A stretch of DNA of 64,000 bases from Frigoribacterium sp. PhB160 (GTDB lineage Bacteria > Actinomycetota > Actinomycetes > Actinomycetales > Microbacteriaceae). The notes below the pieces were generated by a model, which saw only the letters and a program-made list of their open reading frames with translations, was not told where the DNA came from and searched no databases. Shown piece after piece: positions 8,766 through 17,601 of this stretch. The position numbers and the translations under genes are program-made. The stretch covers positions 248,001-312,000 of the forward strand of contig NZ_RKIE01000002.1 of NCBI RefSeq assembly GCF_003751785.1, written 5' to 3'. How positions within the stretch are numbered: the stretch's first letter is position 1; every line of letters begins with the position of its first letter.

Positions 8766-10031
8766 TCAGACAGGCTTCTCCTCGAGGCCCCAGGGCGCGT
8801 CGTAGCCGCCGGGCGCAGGCGCCGCGAGCAGGTCGAGGAACGGCCGCGCCGGGAACGCCTCCGGCCCGAGCACGCCCTCGCCCGACCAGGCCCCGGTGGC
8901 GAGCAGCTCGAGCGCGATGACGGGGTTCAGCGCGGTCTGCCAGACGACCGCCTGCGAGCCGTACTCGCGCATCGAGGTCTCGTTGTCGGCCAGGTGGTAG
9001 AGGTAGGTCGACCTCGGCTGGCCGTCCTTGCCCGTGCCGCGCACCCACAGGCCGGCGCAGGTCGTGCCCGACATCGCGTCGCCGAGGGTGGCGGGGTCGG
9101 GCAGCACCGCGGCGACGACGTCGCGGGGCGAGACCGAGACCCCCTTCACGTCGACCGGTGCCGTCTTGTCGAGGCCGAGCTTGTTCAGGGTGCGCAGCAC
9201 GTCGATGAACTCCTGCCCCAGGCCGTATTTGAAGGTGACGCGCTTGGCCTTCGTCCAGCGGGGCATGAGCAGCACCTCCTCGTGCTCGACGTTGACGCAC
9301 TCGACCGGGCCGATGCCGCCCGGGAAGTCGAAGACCTCCGGCTCGCTGAACGGCGCCGTCGTGAACCAGCCGCGTTCCTCCTCGTAGATCACGGGCGGGT
9401 TGAGGCACTCCTCGATGGTGGTCCAGATCGAGAACGACGGGGCGAACTCGTGGCCGGCGACGGTGATGTCGGCGCCGTCGCGCACGCCGAGCTCGTCGAT
9501 CTCGCTGAAGAGCTCGTCCTCGGCGTAGCGGGCGAAGACGTCCGAGAGGCCGGGCTCGACGCCGATGCCCACGAGGGCGAGGCGTCCTGCCGACCGCCAC
9601 CGCGCCTCCTGCGCGAACTGCTCGTCGCCCAGCATGACGCCGGTCAGCTCGTGCGGCTTCTCGGGGTGCGGCCTCGACAGGCTCATCGCCATGTCGAGGT
9701 AGACGGCGCCGCCGGCGAACGCCCCCTCGAAGATCGGCATGACGAAGCGCGGGTCGACGGCGTTGAGCACGTGCGTGATGCGGTGCTCGGCGATGAGCGC
9801 CGCGACCGAGTCGGCGCTCGACGCGTCGACCGTCGCCCCCCGGAGGCGCGGGTCGGCCAGCGAGTCCACCAGCGCCTGCGGGCGGGCCGGGTCGTTGTCG
9901 GCCACCACGAGCAGCTCGAAGAAGTCGCGTCGCACGGCGATCCGCACCGCGGCCGAGCCGACGCCGCCGGCACCGACGACGAGCACGCGGGACGGGACGG
10001 GCCCGGGGGTCGGGGGTGGTGTCGCGGTCAT
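8766..10031 (-). CDS. Saccharopine dehydrogenase-like oxidoreductase
   Basis: The 421-residue protein has an N-terminal Rossmann domain (VLVVGAGGVGS, about 17-27) and the saccharopine-dehydrogenase C-terminal domain (GVEPGLSDVFARY onward). Family enzymes act on secondary-amine links between amino acids, such as saccharopine or carboxynorspermidine. Its 4-base overlap with the upstream amino-acid permease gene suggests that the two handle the same imported compound. A copy of the genome decamer is in frame (QEARWRS, 9600-9609). Confidence 0.85.
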   Translation of the reverse strand: MTATPPPTPGPVPSRVLVVGAGGVGSAAVRIAVRRDFFELLVVADNDPARPQALVDSLADPRLRGATVDASSADSVAALIAEHRITHVLNAVDPRFVMPIFEGAFAGGAVYLDMAMSLSRPHPEKPHELTGVMLGDEQFAQEARWRSAGRLALVGIGVEPGLSDVFARYAEDELFSEIDELGVRDGADITVAGHEFAPSFSIWTTIEECLNPPVIYEEERGWFTTAPFSEPEVFDFPGGIGPVECVNVEHEEVLLMPRWTKAKRVTFKYGLGQEFIDVLRTLNKLGLDKTAPVDVKGVSVSPRDVVAAVLPDPATLGDAMSGTTCAGLWVRGTGKDGQPRSTYLYHLADNETSMREYGSQAVVWQTALNPVIALELLATGAWSGEGVLGPEAFPARPFLDLLAAPAPGGYDAPWGLEEKPV

Positions 10032-11623
10032 GCCAGTCCTCCGTCGATCGAGCGGGTGTAGAGGTCGGGCTCGTCGGGGACGAGCACCTCGGTGTCACGG
10101 TTCAGGCTCTCGCCGCGGAAGAACGGCCGCGACGCGGCGACGGCCGACCAGGCGACCATCAGCACGGCGCCGAGCAGCAGCGAGCCGATGCCGATGACGA
10201 AGGTGCCGCCGATGCCGAGCAGCACCGTGTAGCCGTAGTCGGGGTCGAGCATGTCGACGACCGACTGCACGAACGCGTAGGCGAGCATGAGCGCGCCGAG
10301 CAGCGGCAGCAGCCCCTTGAAGACGAAGGCGCGCCACGACGACGTCAGCTCGCGGCGGAAGTACCAGACGCAGGCGAAGCCGGTCAGCCCGTAGTAGAAG
10401 GCGATGGCGAGGCCGAGCGAGAGGATCGAGTCCTGCAGCACGTTGTCGCTGACGAGGGTGACGCCGACGTAGAAGACGATCGCGACGACGCCCATGACGA
10501 AGGTCGAGAACGACGGGGTGCGGAAGCGCGGGTGCACGCGGCCGAAGCGGGCGGGCAGGGCGCCGTACACGGCCATGGCGAGGGTGCCGCGGGCCGTCGG
10601 CAGGATGGTCGTCTGCGTCGACGAGACCGCCGAGACGAGCACCGAGATCACCAGCACGACCGAGAGCGGCCCGAGCACCGGGTCCTTCAGGGCGAGGAAG
10701 ACGTCGTCGGCGTTCGCCTCGTTCGCGAGGCCGATGCCCGTCGAGCCGAGGCCCGCGAACGACATCGCCACGACGGTGACGCCGACGTAGGTGACGAGCA
10801 GGATGGCCGTCGAGAGCACCGCGGCGCGGCCGGGGGTGCGCTGCGGGTCCTTCGTCTCCTCGGTGAGCGCGAGGCAGGCATCCCAGCCCCAGTAGATGAA
10901 GAGGGCGAGCAGCACGGCCTCGATGAAGCCCGACCAGTCGGTGAACGCGGTCGGGTCGAACCAGCTCCATTCGACCGGGGTCGCGTTCGGGGCGTCGCCC
11001 GTGGCCACCTTGTAGAGAGCGACGGCGACGAAGAGGGCGAGGGCGACGTACTGCACGCCGAGCAGCACGTTCTGCACGCGCTCGCCGAGCTCGAGGCCGC
11101 GGTAGCTGATCCAGGTCATGAGGGCGATGAAGGCGACGCCGGTCGCCGTGACGAGCGGCACGTTCTCGGCCAGCGCGCCGTCGCCGACCATGAGCCAGGT
11201 GTACTGGCCGGCGATCTGCGAGAGGTTGGCGAGCACGACGATGCCCGCGATGGCGACGCCCCAGCCGCCCATCCACCCGGCGCGGGGGCCGAACGCCTTC
11301 GTGACCCAGGTGAACGTGGTGCCGCAGTCGGGCACGGCCCGGTTCAGCTCGCGGTAGGCGAACGCGATGAACAGCATCGGGACGAACGCGACGATGAACG
11401 CGATCGGGGCCTGCGCGCCGACCGCGGCGACGACGAAGCCGAGCGTCGCGACGAGCGAGTAGACCGGCGCGGTGCTGGCGAGGCCGATGACGGTCGAGCC
11501 CCAGAGGCCGAGGGTGCCGGTGGCGAGGCCCTTGCCGGGGCCCGCCGTGCCGCCGGGCGAGGTGGTGCCGGGCGCGGCCGTGACGCGCTCGGCCGGGCCG
11601 GGTGCAGCGTCGGGTGCGCTCAT
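10028..11623 (-). CDS. APC-superfamily amino acid permease
   Basis: A 531-residue, 12-helix amino acid/polyamine permease. Helix 1 contains the substrate-contact stretch STVIGLASTAPVYS, and the region VPDCGTTFTW matches APC helix 3. It is the first gene of a two-gene unit with the saccharopine-dehydrogenase-like enzyme (ATGA overlap), pointing to uptake and metabolism of an amino acid or polyamine. TAGCTT lies 6 bases upstream of the ATG, so the transcript is probably leaderless. Confidence 0.85.
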   Translation of the reverse strand: MSAPDAAPGPAERVTAAPGTTSPGGTAGPGKGLATGTLGLWGSTVIGLASTAPVYSLVATLGFVVAAVGAQAPIAFIVAFVPMLFIAFAYRELNRAVPDCGTTFTWVTKAFGPRAGWMGGWGVAIAGIVVLANLSQIAGQYTWLMVGDGALAENVPLVTATGVAFIALMTWISYRGLELGERVQNVLLGVQYVALALFVAVALYKVATGDAPNATPVEWSWFDPTAFTDWSGFIEAVLLALFIYWGWDACLALTEETKDPQRTPGRAAVLSTAILLVTYVGVTVVAMSFAGLGSTGIGLANEANADDVFLALKDPVLGPLSVVLVISVLVSAVSSTQTTILPTARGTLAMAVYGALPARFGRVHPRFRTPSFSTFVMGVVAIVFYVGVTLVSDNVLQDSILSLGLAIAFYYGLTGFACVWYFRRELTSSWRAFVFKGLLPLLGALMLAYAFVQSVVDMLDPDYGYTVLLGIGGTFVIGIGSLLLGAVLMVAWSAVAASRPFFRGESLNRDTEVLVPDEPDLYTRSIDGGLA

Positions 11624-11738
11624 GTCCAGAAGCTAGTGGGGGGCCGGGAGGGTGTCAACGACCGGGGCAGGCGGTCGGGGGGCGGTGCGCGGGCGGGACG
11701 GCGCGCCTCCTCGCGGCCCGTCGTCGGCGGAGGACGAC

Positions 11739-11771
11739 GAAGGCCCCGCCGCGGGATGCGGAGGGGCCTTC
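11739..11771. terminator. Hairpin terminator after the alcohol dehydrogenase gene
   Basis: GAAGGCCCC (11739-11747) pairs with GGGGCCTTC (11763-11771). It follows the stop of the leftward zinc dehydrogenase gene by 18 bases. Confidence 0.7.
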
Positions 11772-11789
11772 GGGGCGGTGCGGGGGGTG

Positions 11790-12833
11790 CTAGATCGTGG
11801 CCGTGTCGATGACGAAGCGGTAGCGGACCTTGCTGGCGACGACGCGCTCGTAGGCGTCGTCGACGTCGTCGGCGCTGATCGTCTCGATCTCGGCGCCGAT
11901 CTGGTGCTCGGCGCAGAAGTCGAGCATCTCCTGCGTCTCGGGGATGCCGCCGATGTTCGAGCCGGCGAGGCTGCGACGACCGCCGATGAGCGAGCCGGCG
12001 CTGAACGACTGCGGGTTCTCGGGCAGGCCGACGAAGACCATGGTGCCGTTGAGGCGCAGGGTGCGGGCGTAGGCGTCGATGTCCATGTCGGCCGAGATCG
12101 TGTTGATGATCAGGTCGAACGAGCTGCGGAGGGCCTTGAACGTCTCGGGGTCGCTCGAGGCGTAGTAGTGGTCGGCGCCGAGCTTGAGGCCGTCCTCCTG
12201 CTTCGACAGCGTCTGGCTGATGACGGTGACCTCGGCGCCCATGGCGTGCGCGATCTTGACGGCCATGTGCCCGAGGCCGCCCATGCCGACGACGGCGACC
12301 TTCTTGCCGGGGCCGGCGCCCCAGTGCTTCAGGGGCGAGTAGGTCGTGATGCCCGCGCAGAGCAGCGGCGCGGCCTCGTCGAGCGCGATGCCCTCGGGGA
12401 TCGACAGCACGTAGTTCTCATCGGCGACGATCTGCTTGGCGTAGCCGCCGTACGTCTCTTCGCCGGTGTACTGGCGGCCGTTGTAGGTGGGCACGTTGCC
12501 CTTGACGCAGAACTGCTGCTCGCCGGCGAGACAGTTCTCGCACTCGCGGCAGCTGTCGACGAAGCAGCCGATGCCGACACGGTCGCCGACCTCGTGCTTC
12601 GACACGTCGGAGCCGACCTGGGTGACGACGCCGGCGATCTCGTGGCCGGGCACCATCGGGAAGATGGCCTTGCCCCACTCCTCGCGGGCCTGGTGGATGT
12701 CGCTGTGGCAGATGCCGGCGAACGCGATGTCGATCTGGACGTCGTTCGGGCCGACGTCGCGGAGCTCGACCGTCGAGCGCTCGAAGGGCGCTCCGGCCGA
12801 GGGGGTCTGGATGACGGGGACGGTGGTGGTCAC
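11790..12833 (-). CDS. Zinc-dependent NAD(P) alcohol dehydrogenase (YahK/CAD type)
   Basis: A medium-chain dehydrogenase of about 347 residues. Catalytic zinc ligands come from GICHSDIH and GHE, the structural zinc site is the four-cysteine lobe CRECENC...FC, and the nucleotide-binding motif is [13 protein letters not shown]. Closest in wording to YahK and cinnamyl-alcohol-dehydrogenase-like aldehyde reductases, which reduce aldehydes to alcohols with NADPH. GTG 12833 is chosen because GGAGG lies 7 bases upstream; the ATG at 12839 sits only 1 base from that site. The gene stands alone. Confidence 0.9.
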   Translation of the reverse strand: MTTTVPVIQTPSAGAPFERSTVELRDVGPNDVQIDIAFAGICHSDIHQAREEWGKAIFPMVPGHEIAGVVTQVGSDVSKHEVGDRVGIGCFVDSCRECENCLAGEQQFCVKGNVPTYNGRQYTGEETYGGYAKQIVADENYVLSIPEGIALDEAAPLLCAGITTYSPLKHWGAGPGKKVAVVGMGGLGHMAVKIAHAMGAEVTVISQTLSKQEDGLKLGADHYYASSDPETFKALRSSFDLIINTISADMDIDAYARTLRLNGTMVFVGLPENPQSFSAGSLIGGRRSLAGSNIGGIPETQEMLDFCAEHQIGAEIETISADDVDDAYERVVASKVRYRFVIDTATI

Positions 12834-13123
12834 GGGCATGCCTCCGGTGTTGAGGGGTTGTCGGTGCGGCCGCTGTGGCGGCCGACCGGGTGACGGGCCC
12901 GGATGCGGGCGCGTCGATCGCCGACGTCGTCGTGGGGGATGCCACCAGGCTAGGCGCGCGAGGCTGGACGGATCCAAGCGCGAACGGTTCTCAGGAGGCG
13001 CGGGGCCGGTCGTGCGACCGCGTCACCGTGGCAGGGTCGGTCCGGTGTCGCCGACGACGGGGCGCGTGCCTCCCCGTCGTGACCGGTCGGCGACCGACGG
13101 TCGGGAGTCCCTACGGTGGGGGG

Positions 13124-13960
13124 ATGCGATCCCTCATCACGCTCGACGACTGGACCCGCGCGGACGTGGAGGCCGTGTTCGACCTCGCCGACGCGTACGT
13201 CGGGGCCCGAGGGCCGACCGTCGAGGGCTCGGCGATCTTGTTCTTCCCGCCGAGCAGCCTCCGCACGCGGGTCACCTTCGAGCGTGGTGCGGCGATGATG
13301 GGACTCCAGCCGATCGTCTTCCCCGACACCACCCTCGACAAGCCCGAGGCGCTGGCGGACGTCGCGCGGTACCTCAGCGCCTGGGCCGACATCATCGTGG
13401 CTCGCCACCGGGACCTCTCCGTCGTCGAGGGCCTGGCCGCGGCCCAGGCGCTCCCCGTCGTGAACGCGATGACCGACGTGAACCACCCCTGCGAGGTGCT
13501 GTCCGACCTCTACGCGTTGCGGCAGCGCGGCGACATCTCGTCGCTGCGCCTGCTGTTCGTCGGCGAGGACGGCAACATCGCCCGGGCCTGGCAGGAGGCT
13601 GCCCGCGTCCTGCAGCTGGACCTGACGCAGTGCTGCCCGGCCGGACTGGCCGCTCCCGGAGCGACCTGGACGGAGGACCTGCGCGCCGCGGTCCGGTCGG
13701 CCGACGTGATCCTCACCGACGGTCCTGGTGCTCACGCCGAGCTCCTCGAGCCCTACCGCGTGACGGCGGACGTGCTCGACCTGGCGCCGCCGGGGGTCCT
13801 TCTCGCCCCGTGCCCGCCCTTCCTGCGTGGGCGCGAGGTGAGCGCGGACGCCGTGGAGCACCGGGCGTTCGTCGGCCATGCCTTCAAGGCGCCGCTGCTG
13901 CCGGTCCAGCAGGCGGTCATGGCGTTCTGCCTCGGCCTCGGAGGAGGCGTGTCGGCGTGA
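13124..13960 (+). CDS. Divergent aspartate/ornithine transcarbamylase-like protein
   Basis: The 278-residue protein has the transcarbamylase fold signature: carbamoyl-phosphate loop SLRTRVTFE (usually SxRTR) and second loop HPCEVLSDL. Two key positions differ from working ornithine enzymes. HPxQ is HPCE, so the Gln that contacts the carbamoyl group is Glu, and the HCLP motif is replaced by APCPPFLRGREV. It is also 30-50 residues shorter than ArgF. No arginine or pyrimidine genes are nearby. I infer an altered substrate or loss of activity. TACGGT lies 6 bases before the ATG (leaderless). Confidence 0.7.
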   Translation: MRSLITLDDWTRADVEAVFDLADAYVGARGPTVEGSAILFFPPSSLRTRVTFERGAAMMGLQPIVFPDTTLDKPEALADVARYLSAWADIIVARHRDLSVVEGLAAAQALPVVNAMTDVNHPCEVLSDLYALRQRGDISSLRLLFVGEDGNIARAWQEAARVLQLDLTQCCPAGLAAPGATWTEDLRAAVRSADVILTDGPGAHAELLEPYRVTADVLDLAPPGVLLAPCPPFLRGREVSADAVEHRAFVGHAFKAPLLPVQQAVMAFCLGLGGGVSA

Positions 13961-14001
13961 TCGAGCCCGGGACGCGTTCGTCGCGCCGGAGCGGCTGAGC
14001 C

Positions 14002-14215
14002 ATGGCACCGATGCGAGTCGCCCCGGCGGAGGTCGACGACGTCCGTGCGTTCCTGGCCGAGGCGGACCTCACGCTCGCCGGTCTCGACGCGGAGGGCGTA
14101 GCTGGCCGTGGTCCTCGCCGAGACGCACCAGGTGCGACTCTTCGTCGAGAGCGGCCAGCTCGCGCGGGAGGTGGCGTGGGTCCGCGATCTCGCGCGACCA
14201 GCGGATGAGGAGTGA
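14002..14215 (+). pseudogene. Degenerate coding stretch with two short fragments in different frames
   Basis: From ATG 14002 the frame reads like the start of a GNAT acetyltransferase (VAPAEVDDVRAFLAEADL) and then loses sense. From 14102 a second frame reads LAVVLAETHQVRLFVESGQL and stops at 14215. Neither is a complete domain, and codon use is normal only piecewise. I read it as the remains of one or two small genes broken by frameshifts; the identity of the second fragment is unknown. Confidence 0.35.
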
Positions 14216-14292
14216 CCGGCGCAGGTCGGACGTGCGGACTAGATGGGGCCGGGCGCGTTGACCGACGATCGTCGCGCGTCGATCATCGAGAC

Positions 14293-14805
14293 ATGAACCC
14301 CGGTCCGCGGCATTCGTCCTCCCTCGCCACCCACGCGTCGTGGGCGGGCCTGGGCCTGCTCGCCCTCGGGGTCGTCGTCGGCGGGGCCGTCGCGCTCGAG
14401 ACCGCGGGCACGCTCGCCGTCGAGCATCCCGAGTTCCGCCACGTGCAGGGCCCCCTGCTCGCGGCCGTCCTCGCCTTCGGCGTGTGCGTCGAGGCGGTCT
14501 TGCTCGTCACGGCCCTGATCGTCGGAGCGATCCACGACGGGAGCATCGTGCGCCAGCCCGCGTCGAGGCTCGTCGACGTCCTCGCGGCGGCGCTGACGGG
14601 CGCGACGCTCGTCGCCGTCGCCACGCTGCCCTTCCTGCCGGGCCCGCCCGCGCTGGTCCTGGCGGTGCTGGGCGTCGCGCTCGCCGCGACGACGGCCACC
14701 CTGCTCGTCCTGGTGCTGCGGTCGTGGCTGCGCAGGGCGGCGGCCGGGCGCCTGGACCCCGCACGTGGTCCGTCGGAGTCGCGAGCTGGCTCCGGCGTGG
14801 ACTGA
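14293..14805 (+). CDS. DUF2975-like four-helix membrane protein
   Basis: A 170-residue protein with four hydrophobic helices (about 16-36, 55-75, 95-115, 122-145) and a short loop HDGSIVRQPASRLVD between helices 2 and 3, resembling DUF2975 proteins. Those are often paired with a small Cro/XRE regulator, but none is seen here. Function unknown. ATG 14293 is used because it precedes the first helix; no clear ribosome binding site is visible. Confidence 0.55.
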   Translation: MNPGPRHSSSLATHASWAGLGLLALGVVVGGAVALETAGTLAVEHPEFRHVQGPLLAAVLAFGVCVEAVLLVTALIVGAIHDGSIVRQPASRLVDVLAAALTGATLVAVATLPFLPGPPALVLAVLGVALAATTATLLVLVLRSWLRRAAAGRLDPARGPSESRAGSGVD

Positions 14806-14832
14806 CCGGGGGAGCCGCGAGGCCGCGGACGA

Positions 14833-14879
14833 CGACGGGCCCGTCACCCTCCCGGAGGGGGAGGGCGACGGGCCCGTCG
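14833..14879. terminator. Long bidirectional hairpin terminator
   Basis: The arms 14833-14853 and 14858-14879 are nearly perfect complements (CGACGGGCCCGTC, then CCCTCCC, loop, then the reverse). It separates the convergent DUF2975-like and surface-protein genes. Confidence 0.8.
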
Positions 14880-14886
14880 CGAGTGC

Positions 14887-16350
14887 TCAGCGCTGGGCGC
14901 GGCGGCGGAGGCGCACGACGGTCAGGGCCGTGCCGGCGGCGAGGAGGCCGGCGGCGACGGCGAGGAGGCCGCTGGTGGACTCGGCGCCGGTGTAGGCGAG
15001 GCTGTCGGCAGTGGAGGCCGGTCCGGAGCCGGACGCGACCGGGACGACGACCGCGGTGCTCCGGACCTCGACGGGGAACGAGGCCGTGAAGCCCGCCAGC
15101 GAGGCGGTCACGACACGGGTGCCGGGACCGTGGACCGTGAAGCCGGAGAACCCGGTGTCCAGGACGACGGCCTCGTCGGCGTCACCGCTGCTGGTGAAGA
15201 CGGGCACGTCCAGCCCCGCGGGAAGGGCCTCGCGCGGCACGGCGTTGCCGAACGCGTCGCCGGCGTAGGCCGCCAGCAGGACGCTCTGGCCGTCGTCGAG
15301 GCTCACCGGCAGGATGCTGCCGTCGAGCGACGAGGCGACCGCGCCCACGAAGGTCGGCTCGCCCGTGCCGGAGGTGGTGGCGGCCGTGACGAAGATGCTC
15401 GCCGCCGCCGCGGGCACGACCTGCAGGTCGACGACGAGGAGCTGGCCGTAGCCCGCCTCGTTGATCGGGGTGACGCCGAAGGACGTCGACTCGGCGTACG
15501 TGCTGGTCCCCGCGATCGTGACGGAGCCGGGGGCGTGGGTCTCCGTGGCGCCCACGGGCAGGGTCGAGACGAGCGTCCTCGGGTCGGCCACGATCGCGAC
15601 GTACGGCGCGGGGTCGCCCGACGCCTCCCACGTGAAGGAGTACGGCTCGCCCGCGACGACGGTGAGGCTCGTGCCGGGCTGGGCGGTGAACGCCGGGACG
15701 GCGCCCGCGGCGGTGCCCCGCTCGCTCGTGACGGTCGTCGGCTCGTCGTCGACGCCGGGCCCGGTGCCCGTGACGGCGACCTCGACGACGCGACCGGCGT
15801 CCGCGGGGACGAGGACGTAGGTCTCGGCGGTGGCGCCCTCGACGGCGGCGCCGTCACGCGTCCACTGGTACGTGAACGTGGTGCCCTCGGGCCATCCCTC
15901 GGTCACGGCCGTCTGCACGTCGTCGATCCCCGTCGTGCCGGAGATCGCCACCGTGCCGGGTTCGGTCGCGGCGGCGATGTCGGCCGCGTCGTCCGACACC
16001 GGTGCGTCGTCCGGCGCGGGCTCGGCGGGCGCCTCGACGGGCGCTGGCCCGGCGGGTGCCTCGACCGGCGTGGCCTCGACCGGCGTGGGCTCGGCGGGCG
16101 CCGGCCCGACCGGTGCCGGCGTGGTGCCGGGCGTGGCCTCGGCCGGCGTCCCGCCGGGCGTGGGCGCGGCCGCGTCGGGGACCGGAGCCGCGGTCGGGTC
16201 GGTCACCGCGCCTCCGTCATCGGGCGCCGCCGCGGAGGCGGAGCTCGGTGCTGGCGCGGCGGACGCGGTCGGCGCCGACAGTGCCGTCCCGCCCAGCGTC
16301 ACGGCGATCACGGACGGCAGGACCAGCGCGGTGAGCACGGATCTCTTCAT
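14887..16350 (-). CDS. Secreted surface protein with LAYTG sorting signal
   Basis: The 487-residue protein starts with a signal peptide (MKRSVLTALVLPSVIAVTLG, Ala-rich cleavage region near 32). It continues with an Ala/Pro/Glu linker of about 90 residues, Ig-like domains (TFTYQWTRDGAAVEGA; about 150-240, then a PTFVGAV domain around 330-430) and a C-terminal LAYTGAES, hydrophobic helix and RLRRRAQR. LAxTG is the signal recognised by class E sortases in actinobacteria. No sortase gene is in the window. GGGAAGAA precedes the ATG. Confidence 0.8.
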   Translation of the reverse strand: MKRSVLTALVLPSVIAVTLGGTALSAPTASAAPAPSSASAAAPDDGGAVTDPTAAPVPDAAAPTPGGTPAEATPGTTPAPVGPAPAEPTPVEATPVEAPAGPAPVEAPAEPAPDDAPVSDDAADIAAATEPGTVAISGTTGIDDVQTAVTEGWPEGTTFTYQWTRDGAAVEGATAETYVLVPADAGRVVEVAVTGTGPGVDDEPTTVTSERGTAAGAVPAFTAQPGTSLTVVAGEPYSFTWEASGDPAPYVAIVADPRTLVSTLPVGATETHAPGSVTIAGTSTYAESTSFGVTPINEAGYGQLLVVDLQVVPAAAASIFVTAATTSGTGEPTFVGAVASSLDGSILPVSLDDGQSVLLAAYAGDAFGNAVPREALPAGLDVPVFTSSGDADEAVVLDTGFSGFTVHGPGTRVVTASLAGFTASFPVEVRSTAVVVPVASGSGPASTADSLAYTGAESTSGLLAVAAGLLAAGTALTVVRLRRRAQR

Positions 16351-16593
16351 GTTCTTCCCCTCGGACGATGCGGTCGGGCGAGCCTGTCGCTCGCTCCGCG
16401 GGCCCCGGTGACCGTGTCGTCGTGGGGCCGATGACCTCACGGTACGAGTCGGTCCGGGCCCCCGATCCCTCCGTTGCGCATTCGTTGCGGAAGGTCATCC
16501 GGACGCATGAGAGAAGATCATCTCGAGGTCGTGTCAGCTTCGCCGACGACCGGACAGGGCCGGCGCCGGGAGACCGCCGGGGGAGGCGCGGGG

Positions 16594-17547
16594 TCAGCCG
16601 AGCAGGTCCGCCTGCCACACGAGGGCGGCGGCCCCGACGAGCGGGCTCTCGTCGCTGAGGCCGGAGGGGACGACCCGGACGCGACGGGCGTAGCCGTTGA
16701 CGGGCGCCTCCTCGACGGTCTGCCTCACGAGGTCGAGGTAGTCGGTGCTGACGCGCGAGAAGCCGCCGCCGATCGCCACGACGTCGAGGTCGAGCAGGGT
16801 CGTCACCGACGAGATCGCCTCGCCGACCGCGTTCGCCGACCGACGGACCGCCGCGACCGCGAGCTCGTCGCCCGCGACGTAGCCCGCCGCGAGGTCCTCG
16901 CCGCGCTCGCCCTGCCAGCCCTGCCGACGCGCCCACGCGACGACGTTGGGGCCCGACGCGATGACCTCGAGGGTCGCCTCGGAGGCGTTCTGACCCGCCG
17001 GCCGGTCGGCGATCTGGATCTGGCCGATGTGGCCCGCGTTGCCGGTGCCGCCCGAGAGCAGGCGGCCGTTGACGATGAGGCCGCCGCCGACGCCGGTCGA
17101 GACGGTGATCGCCAGGGCGTTCTGCTCGCCCTGCGTCGAGCCGACCCAGTGCTCGGCGAGGGCGAGGCTCACGCCGTCGAGCCGCAGGGTGACCGGGGCG
17201 CCCGCGGGCAGCACGCCCGCGGCCGCGACGAGCTCGGCGACCTGGTCGCGCAGGGGCCAGCCGCGCCAGGCGGGCAGGTTGATCGGAGAGACGGCGCCGT
17301 GCTCGAGGTCGACGGGGCCCGCGCTGCCGACGCCGACGCCGACGAGGTCGTCGCCCCCGGCCACGTCGAGGCTCCCCAGCGCGTGCTCGACGACGTGCCG
17401 GACGGCCTCGGCCAGCTGCTCGGAGGTGGACGCGGCGCCGGTCGGACGGCGCTCGCGGCTGCCGGGGGCGAGGGTGCCGTCGGCGTCGACGAGCGCGGCC
17501 TCGACCTTCGTGCCGCCGAGGTCGACGGCCAGTACGTAGTGGGTCAC
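16594..17547 (-). CDS. ROK-family sugar kinase (glucokinase-like)
   Basis: A 317-residue ROK protein without a DNA-binding domain, so a kinase rather than a repressor. The ATP-binding motif VDLGGTKVEAAL is near residue 7, and the sugar/ATP motif STGVGGGLIVNGRLLSGG and GNAGHIGQIQ follow. The canonical ROK zinc site (CxCGxxGCxE) is absent at the expected place after GHIGQ, which is atypical. It probably phosphorylates a hexose or N-acetyl-hexosamine. GTG 17547 has TACGCT 6 bases upstream (leaderless). It is divergent from a PfkB kinase 54 bases away. Confidence 0.8.
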   Translation of the reverse strand: MTHYVLAVDLGGTKVEAALVDADGTLAPGSRERRPTGAASTSEQLAEAVRHVVEHALGSLDVAGGDDLVGVGVGSAGPVDLEHGAVSPINLPAWRGWPLRDQVAELVAAAGVLPAGAPVTLRLDGVSLALAEHWVGSTQGEQNALAITVSTGVGGGLIVNGRLLSGGTGNAGHIGQIQIADRPAGQNASEATLEVIASGPNVVAWARRQGWQGERGEDLAAGYVAGDELAVAAVRRSANAVGEAISSVTTLLDLDVVAIGGGFSRVSTDYLDLVRQTVEEAPVNGYARRVRVVPSGLSDESPLVGAAALVWQADLLG

Positions 17548-17601
17548 GCCGCCAGCGTAGTGCGGCGCCTCCCGGCGGCGCGGCGTCGGTAGGCTGCCCG
17601 C

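Noticed and set aside
13124..13960. Calling this gene argF
   Set aside because: HPxQ and HCLP are both altered, the protein is short and no arginine genes are adjacent.
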